Shown piece after piece: positions 1 through 8,068 of a DNA stretch of 64,000 bases. This DNA comes from Chitinophaga sp. HK235 (GTDB lineage: Bacteria > Bacteroidota > Bacteroidia > Chitinophagales > Chitinophagaceae): NCBI RefSeq assembly GCF_018255755.1, contig NZ_CP073766.1, forward strand, positions 5,330,501-5,394,500, in the 5' to 3' direction. Below the pieces are notes generated by a model. That model was not told where the DNA came from. It saw only the letters and a list, made by a program, of their open reading frames with translations, and did not search any database. The translations under genes and the position numbers were made by a program. The stretch's first letter is position 1; each line of letters begins with the position of its first letter.

Positions 1-1
1 C

Positions 2-1498
2 CGTGGCCAGTTTATCGTGATGCTGGAAATGCCGAAAGACGCTTCCGTACAGCAATCCAACCAGGCTACCCGTACAGCGGAACAATATCTCAGTAAAAAG
101 AAGGAAATAGAAAGACTGATCACTACTGTAGGCCAGACCAGTGAAGATGGTTTTGGTAACTCTCAGTCTACAGCTTACAAATCTGAGATCACAGTGATCA
201 TGGTGCCGCTGGAGCAACGTAGCGAAGCTGCAGATATCTATGCTGCAAAAGTCAAGAAAGAACTGAAAGCGATGCTCCCGGGCGTGAAAGTGAAAACAAC
301 CGACGTAAGTATCATGGGTACCGCCGAAAGGGCGCCGGTGGAACTGATCGTGATGGGCAGCGAGATGGACAGTGTGATGAGGTTTGCCAAAATAGCCATG
401 GATACGCTGAAAACCATCAGCGGTACCAGTGAGGTGAAACTGTCTGTGGAAGAAGGTAACCCTGAGATCAACGTACAGGTGGACCGTGATAAGATGGCTG
501 CTCTCGGACTTACCCTCGATATGGTGGGTGGTACCATGCAGACTGCTTTCAGTGGTACCGCAGACGATTCCAAAGTGAAGTTCCGTCAGGGTGACTACGA
601 ATATGATATCAACATCCGCTTCGATGATTTCAGCAAAAAGAATCTCCAGGATGTTGCCAACATACAGTTTGTAAATGATAAAGGCCAGCTGATCAAATTG
701 TCTCAGTTTGCTCAGGTAACAGAAGGCTCCGGCCCGAGCCACCTGGAAAGAAGGGATAAAAACACTTCTGTATCTGTACAGTCGCAGGTAATGGGACGTC
801 CTTCCGGTACAGTAACACAGGAGTTTGCAGCTAAACTGGCGAAGATGGAGAAACCAGCCGGCATTAACTACGTATTTGGTGGTGATGCGGAAAACCAGGG
901 TGACTCCTTCGGTACACTGGGCGCAGCCCTTCTGATCTCCATCGTAATGGTGTATCTGATCATGGTGGCGCTGTACGACAACTATATTTATCCTTTTGTG
1001 GTATTGTTCTCTATCCCGCTGGCTATCATCGGTGCCTTGCTGGCACTGGCACTGACCAACAATACGCTGAACATCTTTACCATCCTGGGTATGATCATGT
1101 TGATTGGTCTGGTAGCGAAGAATGCGATCATCCTGGTAGACTTTACCAACCAGATGAAAGAACAGGGACAGAGTACTTATCAGGCGCTGATACATGCCAA
1201 CAACGCACGTTTGAGGCCGATCCTGATGACCACCATCGCGATGGTGATCGGTATGTTGCCGATCGCATTAGCTACCGGTGGTGTGGCTTCTACCAAAAAT
1301 GGTCTGGCCTGGGTTATCATCGGTGGTTTGATCAGCTCCATGTTCCTGACCCTGATTGTGGTACCAGTGGTATACATGGTGGTAGACAAGGTGATGGCGA
1401 AATTCGGATGGGGCAAGCTGTCTTCCAAACGTTATATCAGACAACGGATGGTGGCTTCCTATGAAGAAATACCGCTGAATGAAGTACACAATAACTAA
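2..1498 (+). CDS. RND efflux transporter, inner membrane permease (3' part; AcrB/HAE1-like)
   Basis: This is the C-terminal half of a resistance-nodulation-division permease, the proton-driven inner-membrane pump of a tripartite efflux system. The reading frame is open to the left window edge, so the start is missing. The visible part begins in the periplasmic porter domain. It continues through the second periplasmic loop and ends with a hydrophobic block of about five membrane segments. These include 'SIVMVYLIMVALYDNY' and 'GLVAKNAIILVDF', which are typical of the last helices of HAE1-family pumps. The proton-relay residues of TM4 would lie upstream, outside the window. Substrate cannot be told from this fragment. 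A strong intrinsic terminator follows, so this is the last gene of its operon. Confidence 0.93.
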   Translation, partial: RGQFIVMLEMPKDASVQQSNQATRTAEQYLSKKKEIERLITTVGQTSEDGFGNSQSTAYKSEITVIMVPLEQRSEAADIYAAKVKKELKAMLPGVKVKTTDVSIMGTAERAPVELIVMGSEMDSVMRFAKIAMDTLKTISGTSEVKLSVEEGNPEINVQVDRDKMAALGLTLDMVGGTMQTAFSGTADDSKVKFRQGDYEYDINIRFDDFSKKNLQDVANIQFVNDKGQLIKLSQFAQVTEGSGPSHLERRDKNTSVSVQSQVMGRPSGTVTQEFAAKLAKMEKPAGINYVFGGDAENQGDSFGTLGAALLISIVMVYLIMVALYDNYIYPFVVLFSIPLAIIGALLALALTNNTLNIFTILGMIMLIGLVAKNAIILVDFTNQMKEQGQSTYQALIHANNARLRPILMTTIAMVIGMLPIALATGGVASTKNGLAWVIIGGLISSMFLTLIVVPVVYMVVDKVMAKFGWGKLSSKRYIRQRMVASYEEIPLNEVHNN

Positions 1499-1550
1499 GT
1501 TATTATAAAGATATGTTACTAACAGTGTAACAGTTGTAGGTTTAGGTAAT

Positions 1551-1582
1551 GGCCGGAATAATCATATTCCGGCCTTCTTTTT
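1551..1582 (+). terminator. intrinsic terminator after the RND pump gene
   Basis: Perfect 10-bp GC-rich stem (GGCCGGAATA / TATTCCGGCC) with a 4-nt loop, followed by a T-rich run. It lies 52 bp after the stop codon. Confidence 0.85.
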
Positions 1583-1670
1583 TCCGATACTTTGATTTTC
1601 ACAAATATTGCTTTGTTAATCATAAGTGCTACTGCATCTCTTCCGGCTATTTTTGTGTAAAATCATTCGT

Positions 1671-2558
1671 ATGAAACTATCTGTAACCCTTTTGACAACA
1701 TTAATGCTGACAGGTGTTGTTGCCTGTGCACAAGAAACTATTCATGGGCTTCGGAATCCCGAAAGTGTGATTGCTTACAAAGACGGTTTTTTTGTTTCCA
1801 ATATTGGTGCTGGACTTAATCCTGATGCCAAAGACGGAGATGGTAGCATTGCCTGGGTGAAATCCGGCAAGGTGCAGTCACTCCGGTATTTTGAAGATAC
1901 CCTGAATGCGCCGAAAGGACTGGAAATGATCGGGGAAACCTTATATGTGGCTGATATAGACCACCTCAAAGGCTATGATGTCCGTAGCCGGAAAAAAGTA
2001 TTTGACCTGAATCTGGAAGGAAAGGCCAGTCTGCTGAATGATGTGACAGCTGTCAACGACAGCCTGCTGCTGGTAACGGACTCCTTTAAAGGAGATGTGT
2101 TGCTGGTGAATACCCATAAGGTAACCAGCACTTTATTGCCGGGTAATATTGCCATGGTTAACGGAGTGCTGTACAATGCTGCCACTGATGAGGCATATGT
2201 ATGCTCCATGGGCCCCAATTTCGACGGTACCGGGCAGCTCTTCCATAAAAAGCTGAGCGATGCAGCGGATACTTTCAAACCAGTGGAAAACTCCCCAGTC
2301 GGCGTGTTTGACGGGATTGTACAGGTAGATGCCACCCATCTGCTGCTGTCTGACTGGATTACGGTAAAAGAGCCCCAAAAAGGCAACCTGTTTCTCTATG
2401 ACCTGACGGCTAAAAATTTCCGTAAGATTCCCTTCAAACATGCTCCCGCAGATATAGCGCTGGATAAACGTCACCATACCTTGCTGGTGCCCGTATTGCT
2501 GGACAACGATCTGGATATATGGCCACTGGATAAGCTGCCTTTATTTTCTCGCCATTAA
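1671..2558 (+). CDS. secreted SMP-30/NHL-like beta-propeller protein
   Basis: This 295-aa exported protein probably folds as a six-bladed beta-propeller. The ATG at 1671 is preferred over an upstream GTG because it places a clean signal peptide at the N-terminus (hydrophobic run, then 'VVACAQE'). The cysteine could be a lipobox, or the cut could be after 'CAQ'. Repeated 'GLEMIGETLYVADID' and 'DSLLLVTDSFKGDVLLV' type segments are the strand patterns seen in gluconolactonase, SMP-30 and NHL proteins. No catalytic metal ligands could be assigned with confidence. Enzymatic activity is therefore unproven. It converges on the next gene, and the two reading frames overlap by 18 bp at their 3' ends. 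Confidence 0.7.
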   Translation: MKLSVTLLTTLMLTGVVACAQETIHGLRNPESVIAYKDGFFVSNIGAGLNPDAKDGDGSIAWVKSGKVQSLRYFEDTLNAPKGLEMIGETLYVADIDHLKGYDVRSRKKVFDLNLEGKASLLNDVTAVNDSLLLVTDSFKGDVLLVNTHKVTSTLLPGNIAMVNGVLYNAATDEAYVCSMGPNFDGTGQLFHKKLSDAADTFKPVENSPVGVFDGIVQVDATHLLLSDWITVKEPQKGNLFLYDLTAKNFRKIPFKHAPADIALDKRHHTLLVPVLLDNDLDIWPLDKLPLFSRH

Positions 2559-4127
2559 CAACATATGGGATACTGGAAATTGTATCGGTTCCGGTTGTTC
2601 ATTTTCGTTGAGGCGTAACAGTTGTACTTTTCCTTCCAGTCTGTTTTGCACGATCCATTCGTTGCGATAGGCATGCGAGAGATTATCGAGCCGCATTCCT
2701 GCTTCTTCCAGGGCTTGTTTCCAGTCCTGGAAGTTCCAGAAGCAGAAGGTTTCGTGCATTTCGCTGAGCCAGTTGTCGTGATAATCCTTTTTGAAAAGGA
2801 ATTCGCAGGCGTCCTGCATAGATAACTGACAGTAGGTAGTATCACCGATGGTCACCCATTTGTGTGCCAGGTGATAACCTTCTGCATGGCGGAAGTCCTG
2901 TGCAAAACGATGGAACAGGGCTTTGGTGGAAAGTTGGCCCAGCCATGCGGCGAGTGTTTGTGTGGTGGGGTTCTCCGGCATAGGCAGGTCGTTGGCGCCA
3001 TCCTGATCGTTGAGCCAGAGGAGTACCGTTTCTGTTCTGTTCTCAGGACCTACCACGTCTCTGTTGATCCATACACCACCAGGTACCAGTTCCTGATAAC
3101 GGTTTTGTATAAACGAAATCAGATCCTTTCTGCTGCCATAGGATTCTATTTCATGTGTCAGGGAAGAGGTGTGGATGGTGTTCATGCTGCCGGGCTCAAA
3201 TACCAGGCTGGTAACGGCATTTTTCTGGGAGAAGAATACGGAGGGGTTGGCGAATTCACCGTTGTGTTTGCGTTGCAGGCAGATATCGTAGAGATGCCGG
3301 GAGACCTCGATGCCATAGAAATCGCATTCATGGAGGCGGTCATCTTCACAGCCCATTTTTATCCAGGATCCTACGGCACAGCCGATATCGCCGATGTTGC
3401 CGGGTTGTATGTAGGGCGCTGTTTCGCGGTATTTGAGGGCCGCGATATCGTCCATCTGTTTTACGTAAACGTTATAGTCGCGGGTGGCGGTCAGGTCGCC
3501 GTCGGCCCCGATGATCGGATCTTTCAGGATCTGTTGTACTTTCTCCCCTACCCCATACAGTGACCATATCTTAAAAGCGGCGGGATGCAGCTGTTCCAAT
3601 ACCGTTTTGTTTTTGCGCCAGTCACCGGCCTGTGCGATGAGATGGACGAGGTCCCAGGGCATTGGCTGCGTGTAAGCGTTGGCGGTAGTATCCCATTCGG
3701 CGGTGAGTGTCCGAAATCCGCGCTGCATATACATTTCCCGTACACTGGTAGAACAAATAACCACGGTATTTTCCGGGGTGAGGGAGTGGGCTCCTTCGCT
3801 GGAATGGCGGATGGTTTTGATGGTATATTCCGCGAAATCGTGGATCACCCCTACGTCGTCGATGCCGTATACATAAGCAGGTACATCCAGGGAGTTGGAA
3901 AATTCCTGGATGATCATCGCGCGGAGATAGAAGGGTACCGGGTTTCGTTTAGTGCCCAGGTGGTTGGCAGAAGTGACTGCAAAGATGACCCCTTCTACGG
4001 GTGTCGGGGCCAGTGTATGGCCATTAGCGTCTTTTTCGCCTTCCAGGCTGCATTTGATCAGGCGGTTCAGGTATTTGAACTGAAAATCCGTTAGCAGGTG
4101 GTGTCGGCCAGGTATGAGCAAGTACAT
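2541..4127 (-). CDS. fusion: degenerate NMN adenylyltransferase-like domain + SAM-dependent methyltransferase
   Basis: This 528-aa protein has two parts. Residues 1-200 look like a nucleotidyltransferase: a beta-strand leading into 'GRHHLLTDFQ', then 'KRNPVPFYLRAMI', which aligns with 'RKNPLDYYTRERMI' of the neighbouring NadM. It ends with 'CSTSVRE' (about 125-131), like the ISTxxxR motif of NMN adenylyltransferases. The catalytic HxGH is T-D-F-Q here, so the second His is lost and catalysis is doubtful. From about residue 245 a class I methyltransferase begins (motif I 'IGDIGCAVGSW'). Its substrate is unknown. It lies downstream of NAMPT and NadM but is separated from them by an intrinsic terminator, so it may need read-through or its own promoter. 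The domain reading is my own comparison, not a database result. Confidence 0.65.
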   Translation of the reverse strand: MYLLIPGRHHLLTDFQFKYLNRLIKCSLEGEKDANGHTLAPTPVEGVIFAVTSANHLGTKRNPVPFYLRAMIIQEFSNSLDVPAYVYGIDDVGVIHDFAEYTIKTIRHSSEGAHSLTPENTVVICSTSVREMYMQRGFRTLTAEWDTTANAYTQPMPWDLVHLIAQAGDWRKNKTVLEQLHPAAFKIWSLYGVGEKVQQILKDPIIGADGDLTATRDYNVYVKQMDDIAALKYRETAPYIQPGNIGDIGCAVGSWIKMGCEDDRLHECDFYGIEVSRHLYDICLQRKHNGEFANPSVFFSQKNAVTSLVFEPGSMNTIHTSSLTHEIESYGSRKDLISFIQNRYQELVPGGVWINRDVVGPENRTETVLLWLNDQDGANDLPMPENPTTQTLAAWLGQLSTKALFHRFAQDFRHAEGYHLAHKWVTIGDTTYCQLSMQDACEFLFKKDYHDNWLSEMHETFCFWNFQDWKQALEEAGMRLDNLSHAYRNEWIVQNRLEGKVQLLRLNENEQPEPIQFPVSHMLLMARK

Positions 4128-4151
4128 AGGGTGAAGTTAACAGATTTCCTG

Positions 4152-4181
4152 AAAAAAGCCCGGGGGTTGAGTCCCGGGCTT
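4152..4181 (-). terminator. intrinsic terminator after the NAMPT gene
   Basis: Stem AAGCCCGGG / CCCGGGCTT with a short loop. In the minus direction it is followed by a run of T. It separates the NAMPT gene from the methyltransferase fusion gene. The other strand also ends in four T, so weak activity both ways is possible. Confidence 0.8.
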
Positions 4182-4225
4182 TTGAAAATGGGGTAAACTT
4201 TCTGATGGAAGAAATAAGGATGATG

Positions 4226-5641
4226 TTATAAAGCGGCTGCTTTGCGGACTTCGTCGAAAGACCAGGTTTGGGTGAGGTGGCCGTTTTCGAAGACGGTTAC
4301 CAGCACATCGTCCAGTTCCGGTGCTTCATCGGCGCCTACTGTTTTGAAAGAACCGTTGTCTTTTACGAGTTTAAGTTTGCCTGCTTTGGATTTTTTGAAG
4401 GAGGTCTGGAGGTTGCCGTTGGCATCCATTTCCACAGGTGTTTTCTGTACTTTGATGCCCTGGCCGTTTACTTCTGCGTAAGCACATTTAAGCGCAAATT
4501 CCTGGGTGTCGCGGTTAACACGCTGGAGCAGCGCGCCACCCATACCCAGTACCAGGTTTTCGGCGCTGATACCGGCCTGTTTCAGGGCTTCAAAGATGGG
4601 AGGGATAGAAGAATAGCTGATGCCATCGCCCTGGATTACGCGGACCTGCGGAGGTAACACCTTATAACCTTTTTCGTTGATGGTGTAGCCGAATTTGTTC
4701 ATCAGTATTTCGAATACCTTGAGGAGTGTTTTTACCGGATCGCCGCTGTCGGGGCGGATTACGAGGGTGCCCTGTCTGCTGAGGATCTGTTCTTTCAGTT
4801 CGGTGCCCCAGTATTCTTCGCAGGCGCGGAAGATATTGTAGGAGTCGGATACACAGGCGATAGTGCCGGTTGGGAAGGTATTGAGCACATGTTTGAAGAT
4901 CTCCAGCTCTCCGGCTTCGCCGAGCAGTGTTACGATAGAGTGTTCTGTAGCTGGGATAGAGAGACCAGGTGCGGTGGGTGCGTTATAGTAACGTTTGGCG
5001 AGCATAGAACCGGCAATGGTGTCGCTGCCGGAGAAGTTGACCAGGTGGGCGCTACCGCCGATGCCGGCACTTTCCACAGAGCTGGCGCCGCGGAAGCCGA
5101 AATCGTTGAGTACGAAATCCATGCCTGCGTAGGCGGCCTCACTGACAGTAGCTTCGTAGTAATGTTTAACCACTTTCCTGATTTCGCGTGACAGGGTAGC
5201 TACGGTGCAGGGATACCATACCTGCATCAGCAGTGTTTCGAGGAAGTTGGTGAGCCAGAAACATTCGGGATCCGTGTTTTCTATGGTCATCAGCACATTT
5301 CTTACAGGCACTACCGTGCCTTCTGGTGCTGCTTTGATGCGTACGGGGAGTTTACCGCCGTGTTTATTGATGATATATTCGAAGCGGCTGCGATCGAAGA
5401 CATCATCGCGACCAAAAACCTCCTGCAGTGTTGTAGCGGCTTCGTCCAGTTTTTCTTTGGTGAAGACTACGCCTTCCAGGTATTCTTTCAGGAAATATTG
5501 CAGACCGTAGAACACCGTTTCGTTGAATTTGCCGCCGCGGCTTTCCAGGTAGGAATAGATGTGTTGGGTACCAGGGATGTATAATTTGTGGTGAGAGTAT
5601 TTGTAAGCGTCGGCCAGGAGGATGAGATTTTCCTTTGTCAT
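4226..5641 (-). CDS. nadV: nicotinamide phosphoribosyltransferase (NAMPT)
   Basis: It makes nicotinamide mononucleotide from nicotinamide and phosphoribosyl pyrophosphate, the first step of NAD salvage without deamidation. The 471-aa length and many family motifs agree: 'DAYKYSHHKLY' at the N-terminus, 'DFGFRGASS', 'GSAHLVNFSGSDT', 'ATEHSIVT' with the catalytic His, 'SDSYNIFRACEEYWG' and 'IRPDSGDP' for phosphoribosyl binding. The 'DFGFRG' aspartate is the residue that selects nicotinamide over nicotinate in this family. The gene follows the NadM-Nudix gene by 18 bp in the same direction. The two consecutive enzymes of the pathway are therefore probably made from one mRNA, and a terminator follows. 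Confidence 0.95.
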   Translation of the reverse strand: MTKENLILLADAYKYSHHKLYIPGTQHIYSYLESRGGKFNETVFYGLQYFLKEYLEGVVFTKEKLDEAATTLQEVFGRDDVFDRSRFEYIINKHGGKLPVRIKAAPEGTVVPVRNVLMTIENTDPECFWLTNFLETLLMQVWYPCTVATLSREIRKVVKHYYEATVSEAAYAGMDFVLNDFGFRGASSVESAGIGGSAHLVNFSGSDTIAGSMLAKRYYNAPTAPGLSIPATEHSIVTLLGEAGELEIFKHVLNTFPTGTIACVSDSYNIFRACEEYWGTELKEQILSRQGTLVIRPDSGDPVKTLLKVFEILMNKFGYTINEKGYKVLPPQVRVIQGDGISYSSIPPIFEALKQAGISAENLVLGMGGALLQRVNRDTQEFALKCAYAEVNGQGIKVQKTPVEMDANGNLQTSFKKSKAGKLKLVKDNGSFKTVGADEAPELDDVLVTVFENGHLTQTWSFDEVRKAAAL

Positions 5642-5659
5642 ATCGGTAAGTTTTAAATC

Positions 5660-6565
5660 TTATTTAGCGTATTTGTCAACCAGTATCTGAAATAATGGGA
5701 TATGTGTGTCAGAGAGTTCCTGTTTTTCTATCAGGGATGGTATATCCTTTACCGTTATCCAGCGCAGTGCTGCGAGATCATCGCCGGGAGCGGGTTCTCC
5801 GAAGAGCAGGTCGGCGCTGAATAGTGTGGTGATGATTTTGTTAGTTTCTGAACGGTAGCGCCAGTCGTTTATCCGTTGGGAGGCTACATATTCGAGGCTG
5901 CTTGTTTCCATGCTCCCACATTCTTCCCGTAACTCCCTGGCAGCCGCTATTTCGAAGCTTTCGTCTGTAGGGTCGGAGAAACCACCGGGCAGGCGCCAGT
6001 TGTTTTCATTGGGCTTGCGGCCTACCAGTAGCTCCTGTTTGTTGTTTCTGAACAGTGCTATATCTACCGTTGCATATACAGATGGAAAAAGGTTATAGGT
6101 GTTATAGATAATACCTGCGCGGAACTCTTCGGTGTCGAACACTTTATCTGACAAGGCTTCGCGTAAAGCGGTGGCATTGTAGTCTTTTACCGGCGGGAGT
6201 GCTTCCGTAGCGTAACGACCGGAATAGGTGCCCATGAAGCTATCGCGGCTACCATACAATACAAATGTTTCGTGGGGGAAGTTGGCAGATAACAGCTCAT
6301 CCAGCTTTCTGGACCATACCGTGTCGCTTTTCTGATCGCTGAGGGGCAGGATAATGATTTCGGGGAACTGTTGTTTGATCATACGTTCCCGGGTGTAGTA
6401 GTCCAGCGGGTTTTTCCGGCTTCCTTTTACAGGGCTTACACCGAGGATGATTAAAACACGGTTGTGTTTTTGTTTCACCTGCCTGATCAGTTCGAGGTGA
6501 CCTTCATGCAGGGAAGGTGTCTGGAATCTGGCTATAATAACTCCTGTGGGCTTTGTCGTTTGCAT
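5660..6565 (-). CDS. nadM: bifunctional NMN adenylyltransferase / Nudix hydrolase (NadM-Nudix)
   Basis: The N-terminal half adenylates NMN to NAD. The C-terminal Nudix half in this family hydrolyses ADP-ribose or similar nucleotides. Visible motifs are 'ARFQTPSLHEGH' (catalytic H20 and H23), 'RKNPLDYYTRERM', 'NATALRE' (131-136, the ISTxxxR equivalent), and a Nudix box at 194-217 ending 'RELREECG'. The Nudix box has one extra residue between the first Gly and Glu compared with the textbook spacing. With the downstream NAMPT this forms a two-step nicotinamide to NAD route. A promoter flanked by two palindromes lies directly upstream, and nrtR is the obvious candidate regulator. Confidence 0.93.
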   Translation of the reverse strand: MQTTKPTGVIIARFQTPSLHEGHLELIRQVKQKHNRVLIILGVSPVKGSRKNPLDYYTRERMIKQQFPEIIILPLSDQKSDTVWSRKLDELLSANFPHETFVLYGSRDSFMGTYSGRYATEALPPVKDYNATALREALSDKVFDTEEFRAGIIYNTYNLFPSVYATVDIALFRNNKQELLVGRKPNENNWRLPGGFSDPTDESFEIAAARELREECGSMETSSLEYVASQRINDWRYRSETNKIITTLFSADLLFGEPAPGDDLAALRWITVKDIPSLIEKQELSDTHIPLFQILVDKYAK

Positions 6566-6576
6566 ATCCGAGCTAT

Positions 6577-6597
6577 TTTGTGTAGTTGTTACACAAA
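6577..6597. promoter_or_regulatory. candidate NrtR operator 1
   Basis: Perfect 8-bp inverted repeat TTTGTGTA-N5-TACACAAA, 12 bp upstream of the nadM start. It overlaps the -7 element and the expected transcription start, where a repressor would block initiation. Assignment to NrtR is inferred from gene context. Confidence 0.6.
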
Positions 6598-6624
6598 TGT
6601 ATAAATGGTTTTGATATTAGCAAA
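6594..6624 (-). promoter_or_regulatory. Bacteroidetes-type promoter of the nadM-nadV operon
   Basis: Read on the minus strand: TTTG (6621-6624), a 19-bp spacer, then TACATTTG (6594-6601). This fits the Bacteroidetes -33/-7 consensus TTTG ... TAnnTTTG. Transcription should start near 6587-6590. Confidence 0.7.
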
Positions 6625-6628
6625 ATAT

Positions 6629-6649
6629 TTTTTGTAAAAAATACACAAA
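6629..6649. promoter_or_regulatory. candidate NrtR operator 2
   Basis: TTTTTGTA-N5-TACACAAA differs from operator 1 by one base in the half-sites. Its centre is 52 bp from that of operator 1, about five helical turns, and it lies just upstream of the -33 element. The same protein could bind both sites on one face of the DNA. Confidence 0.55.
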
Positions 6650-6682
6650 ATATTATAAACAATTAATTATCAATCATTTGTT

Positions 6683-6951
6683 CCCAGGGCTAAAGCCCTG
6701 GGCTATAATTGTCTGGTGTAAAGACGGTGGTTTTTATTTAGAAAATATGATAGAAGATTATTTAACAGATATAATAGAAGAGAAAACGTTTGATAGATGT
6801 ATTGGTTTATAATGTCAGGGCGTACAATTATTTCATCACATTGCAGCAAGAAGAAAAAGGCTCTTCACCACCCATGAAAAAGAAACAACCCCAAAGTAAA
6901 AATACCTCCTCATTTATCAAAACAATTATAGCCCAGGGCTTCAGCCCTGGG
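6683..6951. repeat. MITE/REPIN-like element with 28-bp terminal inverted repeats
   Basis: Each end is a short hairpin, CCCAGGGCT-2 nt-AGCCCTGGG, followed inward by CTATAATT. The two 28-bp ends (6683-6710 and 6924-6951) are inverted copies that match at 27 of 28 positions. The 213-bp interior has no convincing gene. No target duplication is evident. The right end stops 1 bp from the nrtR stop codon, so its hairpin may also end or protect the nrtR mRNA. The form suggests a non-autonomous element mobilised in trans, for example by a REP-associated transposase. None is visible here. Confidence 0.65.
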
Positions 6952-6952
6952 A

Positions 6953-7639
6953 TCAGATTTCGAAGGCCATGCCCTCTTTTTTTAATTTGAAATATTGTTC
7001 TTCGTTGAAGCTGAAGAGTTTGGCGGGGCGGCCCTGAGACACTTGTTTTTGTTTTTCGTTGTGGGATATCAGGATGCCGAGGTGGTTTATTTTTTTCTGG
7101 AAGTTGCGACGGTCGATGGGCCTGTCGAGCAGTGTTTCGTATAATTTTTCGAGGTCTGCGATGGGGAATTTTTTATCCAGCAGTTCGAAGCCGATGGGTT
7201 CGTAGCGGATTTTATTGCGCAGGCGTGATACGGCCACATCGATGATGGTGGCGTGATCGAAGGCCAGAGAAGGGAGTTCTTTGATATTGAACCAGGAAGC
7301 GTCTTCTGCGTCGGAGCTGGCGGCCAGCTTAAAATTGGTGGGATTCACCAGTCCGAAATAGGCAACAGACACGACCCTGCCTCTGGGATCGCGGCCGGGA
7401 AGGCCGAAGGAGTATAGTTGTTCGAGGTAGTTGATATTTACGCCGGCTTCTGTGAGCAGTTCACGGGTAACGGCCGTTTCCAGGGATTCGTCGTCGAGCA
7501 CAAACCCGCCGGGCAGTGCCCAGCTATGTAGGTAGGGGTCTATGGTGCGTTTGATCAACAGCACTACAATTCCTTCTTTGGGAATATATCCGAATACGAC
7601 CGCATCTACGGTCAACCTGATGTTCTGTGTTACTGGCAA
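6953..7639 (-). CDS. nrtR: NrtR-type Nudix-related transcriptional regulator of NAD metabolism
   Basis: This 228-aa protein has an N-terminal Nudix-like domain and a C-terminal winged-helix region, the NrtR architecture. In that family ADP-ribose binding releases the protein from DNA. The Nudix box (about 44-66, 'GGFVLDDESLETAVTREL') continues as 'LTEAG'. Thr63 replaces the first Glu of the usual EE pair, as expected for a ligand sensor that has lost hydrolase activity. The C-terminus contains 'GRPAKLFSF', the usual end of the winged helix. It is encoded next to the NAD salvage genes, whose promoter carries two matching palindromes. An arabinose-type AraR role is less likely because no sugar genes are near. 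Confidence 0.85.
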   Translation of the reverse strand: MPVTQNIRLTVDAVVFGYIPKEGIVVLLIKRTIDPYLHSWALPGGFVLDDESLETAVTRELLTEAGVNINYLEQLYSFGLPGRDPRGRVVSVAYFGLVNPTNFKLAASSDAEDASWFNIKELPSLAFDHATIIDVAVSRLRNKIRYEPIGFELLDKKFPIADLEKLYETLLDRPIDRRNFQKKINHLGILISHNEKQKQVSQGRPAKLFSFNEEQYFKLKKEGMAFEI

Positions 7640-7651
7640 ACTGCTGACGGA

Positions 7652-8056
7652 TTATTTAGCTTTAATATATTGTTCAATCTGGCCGGTGCCTTTGTGTAAA
7701 TTTACGAATAAAGGGTTTTTCACCGGGTCGAATACGATGATAGTGTTCATAGACCAGGGATCCTGTGGTGCCGGCATTTCTATCATCACTTCGAGGCCGT
7801 TGGCGCGGTGGAACAGCAGGCTGTCTTTTCCGGCGATATGGGCTTTAAAGCCTTGCTGGTCGAGGTAGTCGGTTATTTCCTTGCGCAGTTGCAGCACGGA
7901 GTCCATCAGCGGGCTGGCAGCGGGTTTGAATTCCCGGTATACATAACTTTTTTCGGTGATCACGTCGTAGGCGTCTTTATTCACCTGGTGTTCACGGGTA
8001 GGGTTACACGCAAAAAGCAGGCTGGTAACCGCGAAGATGGAAAGTAATTTTTTCAT
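7652..8056 (-). CDS. small lipoprotein of unknown function
   Basis: This 134-aa protein starts with a lipoprotein signal peptide ('MKKLLSIFAVTSLLFAC', lipobox LFAC, Cys17). The mature part is soluble and mixed alpha/beta, and I recognise no family. It ends 13 bp before the nrtR start and begins 13 bp after the NTF2-like gene, all in one direction. The three may share a transcript, although no role in NAD metabolism is evident. Confidence 0.65.
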   Translation of the reverse strand: MKKLLSIFAVTSLLFACNPTREHQVNKDAYDVITEKSYVYREFKPAASPLMDSVLQLRKEITDYLDQQGFKAHIAGKDSLLFHRANGLEVMIEMPAPQDPWSMNTIIVFDPVKNPLFVNLHKGTGQIEQYIKAK

Positions 8057-8068
8057 GATGTGCTGGCT

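Noticed and set aside
6790..6990. 66-aa reading frame inside the MITE-like element
   Set aside because: It lies within the repeat element, has biased low-complexity composition and overlaps the end of nrtR on the other strand. No transposase features are present.
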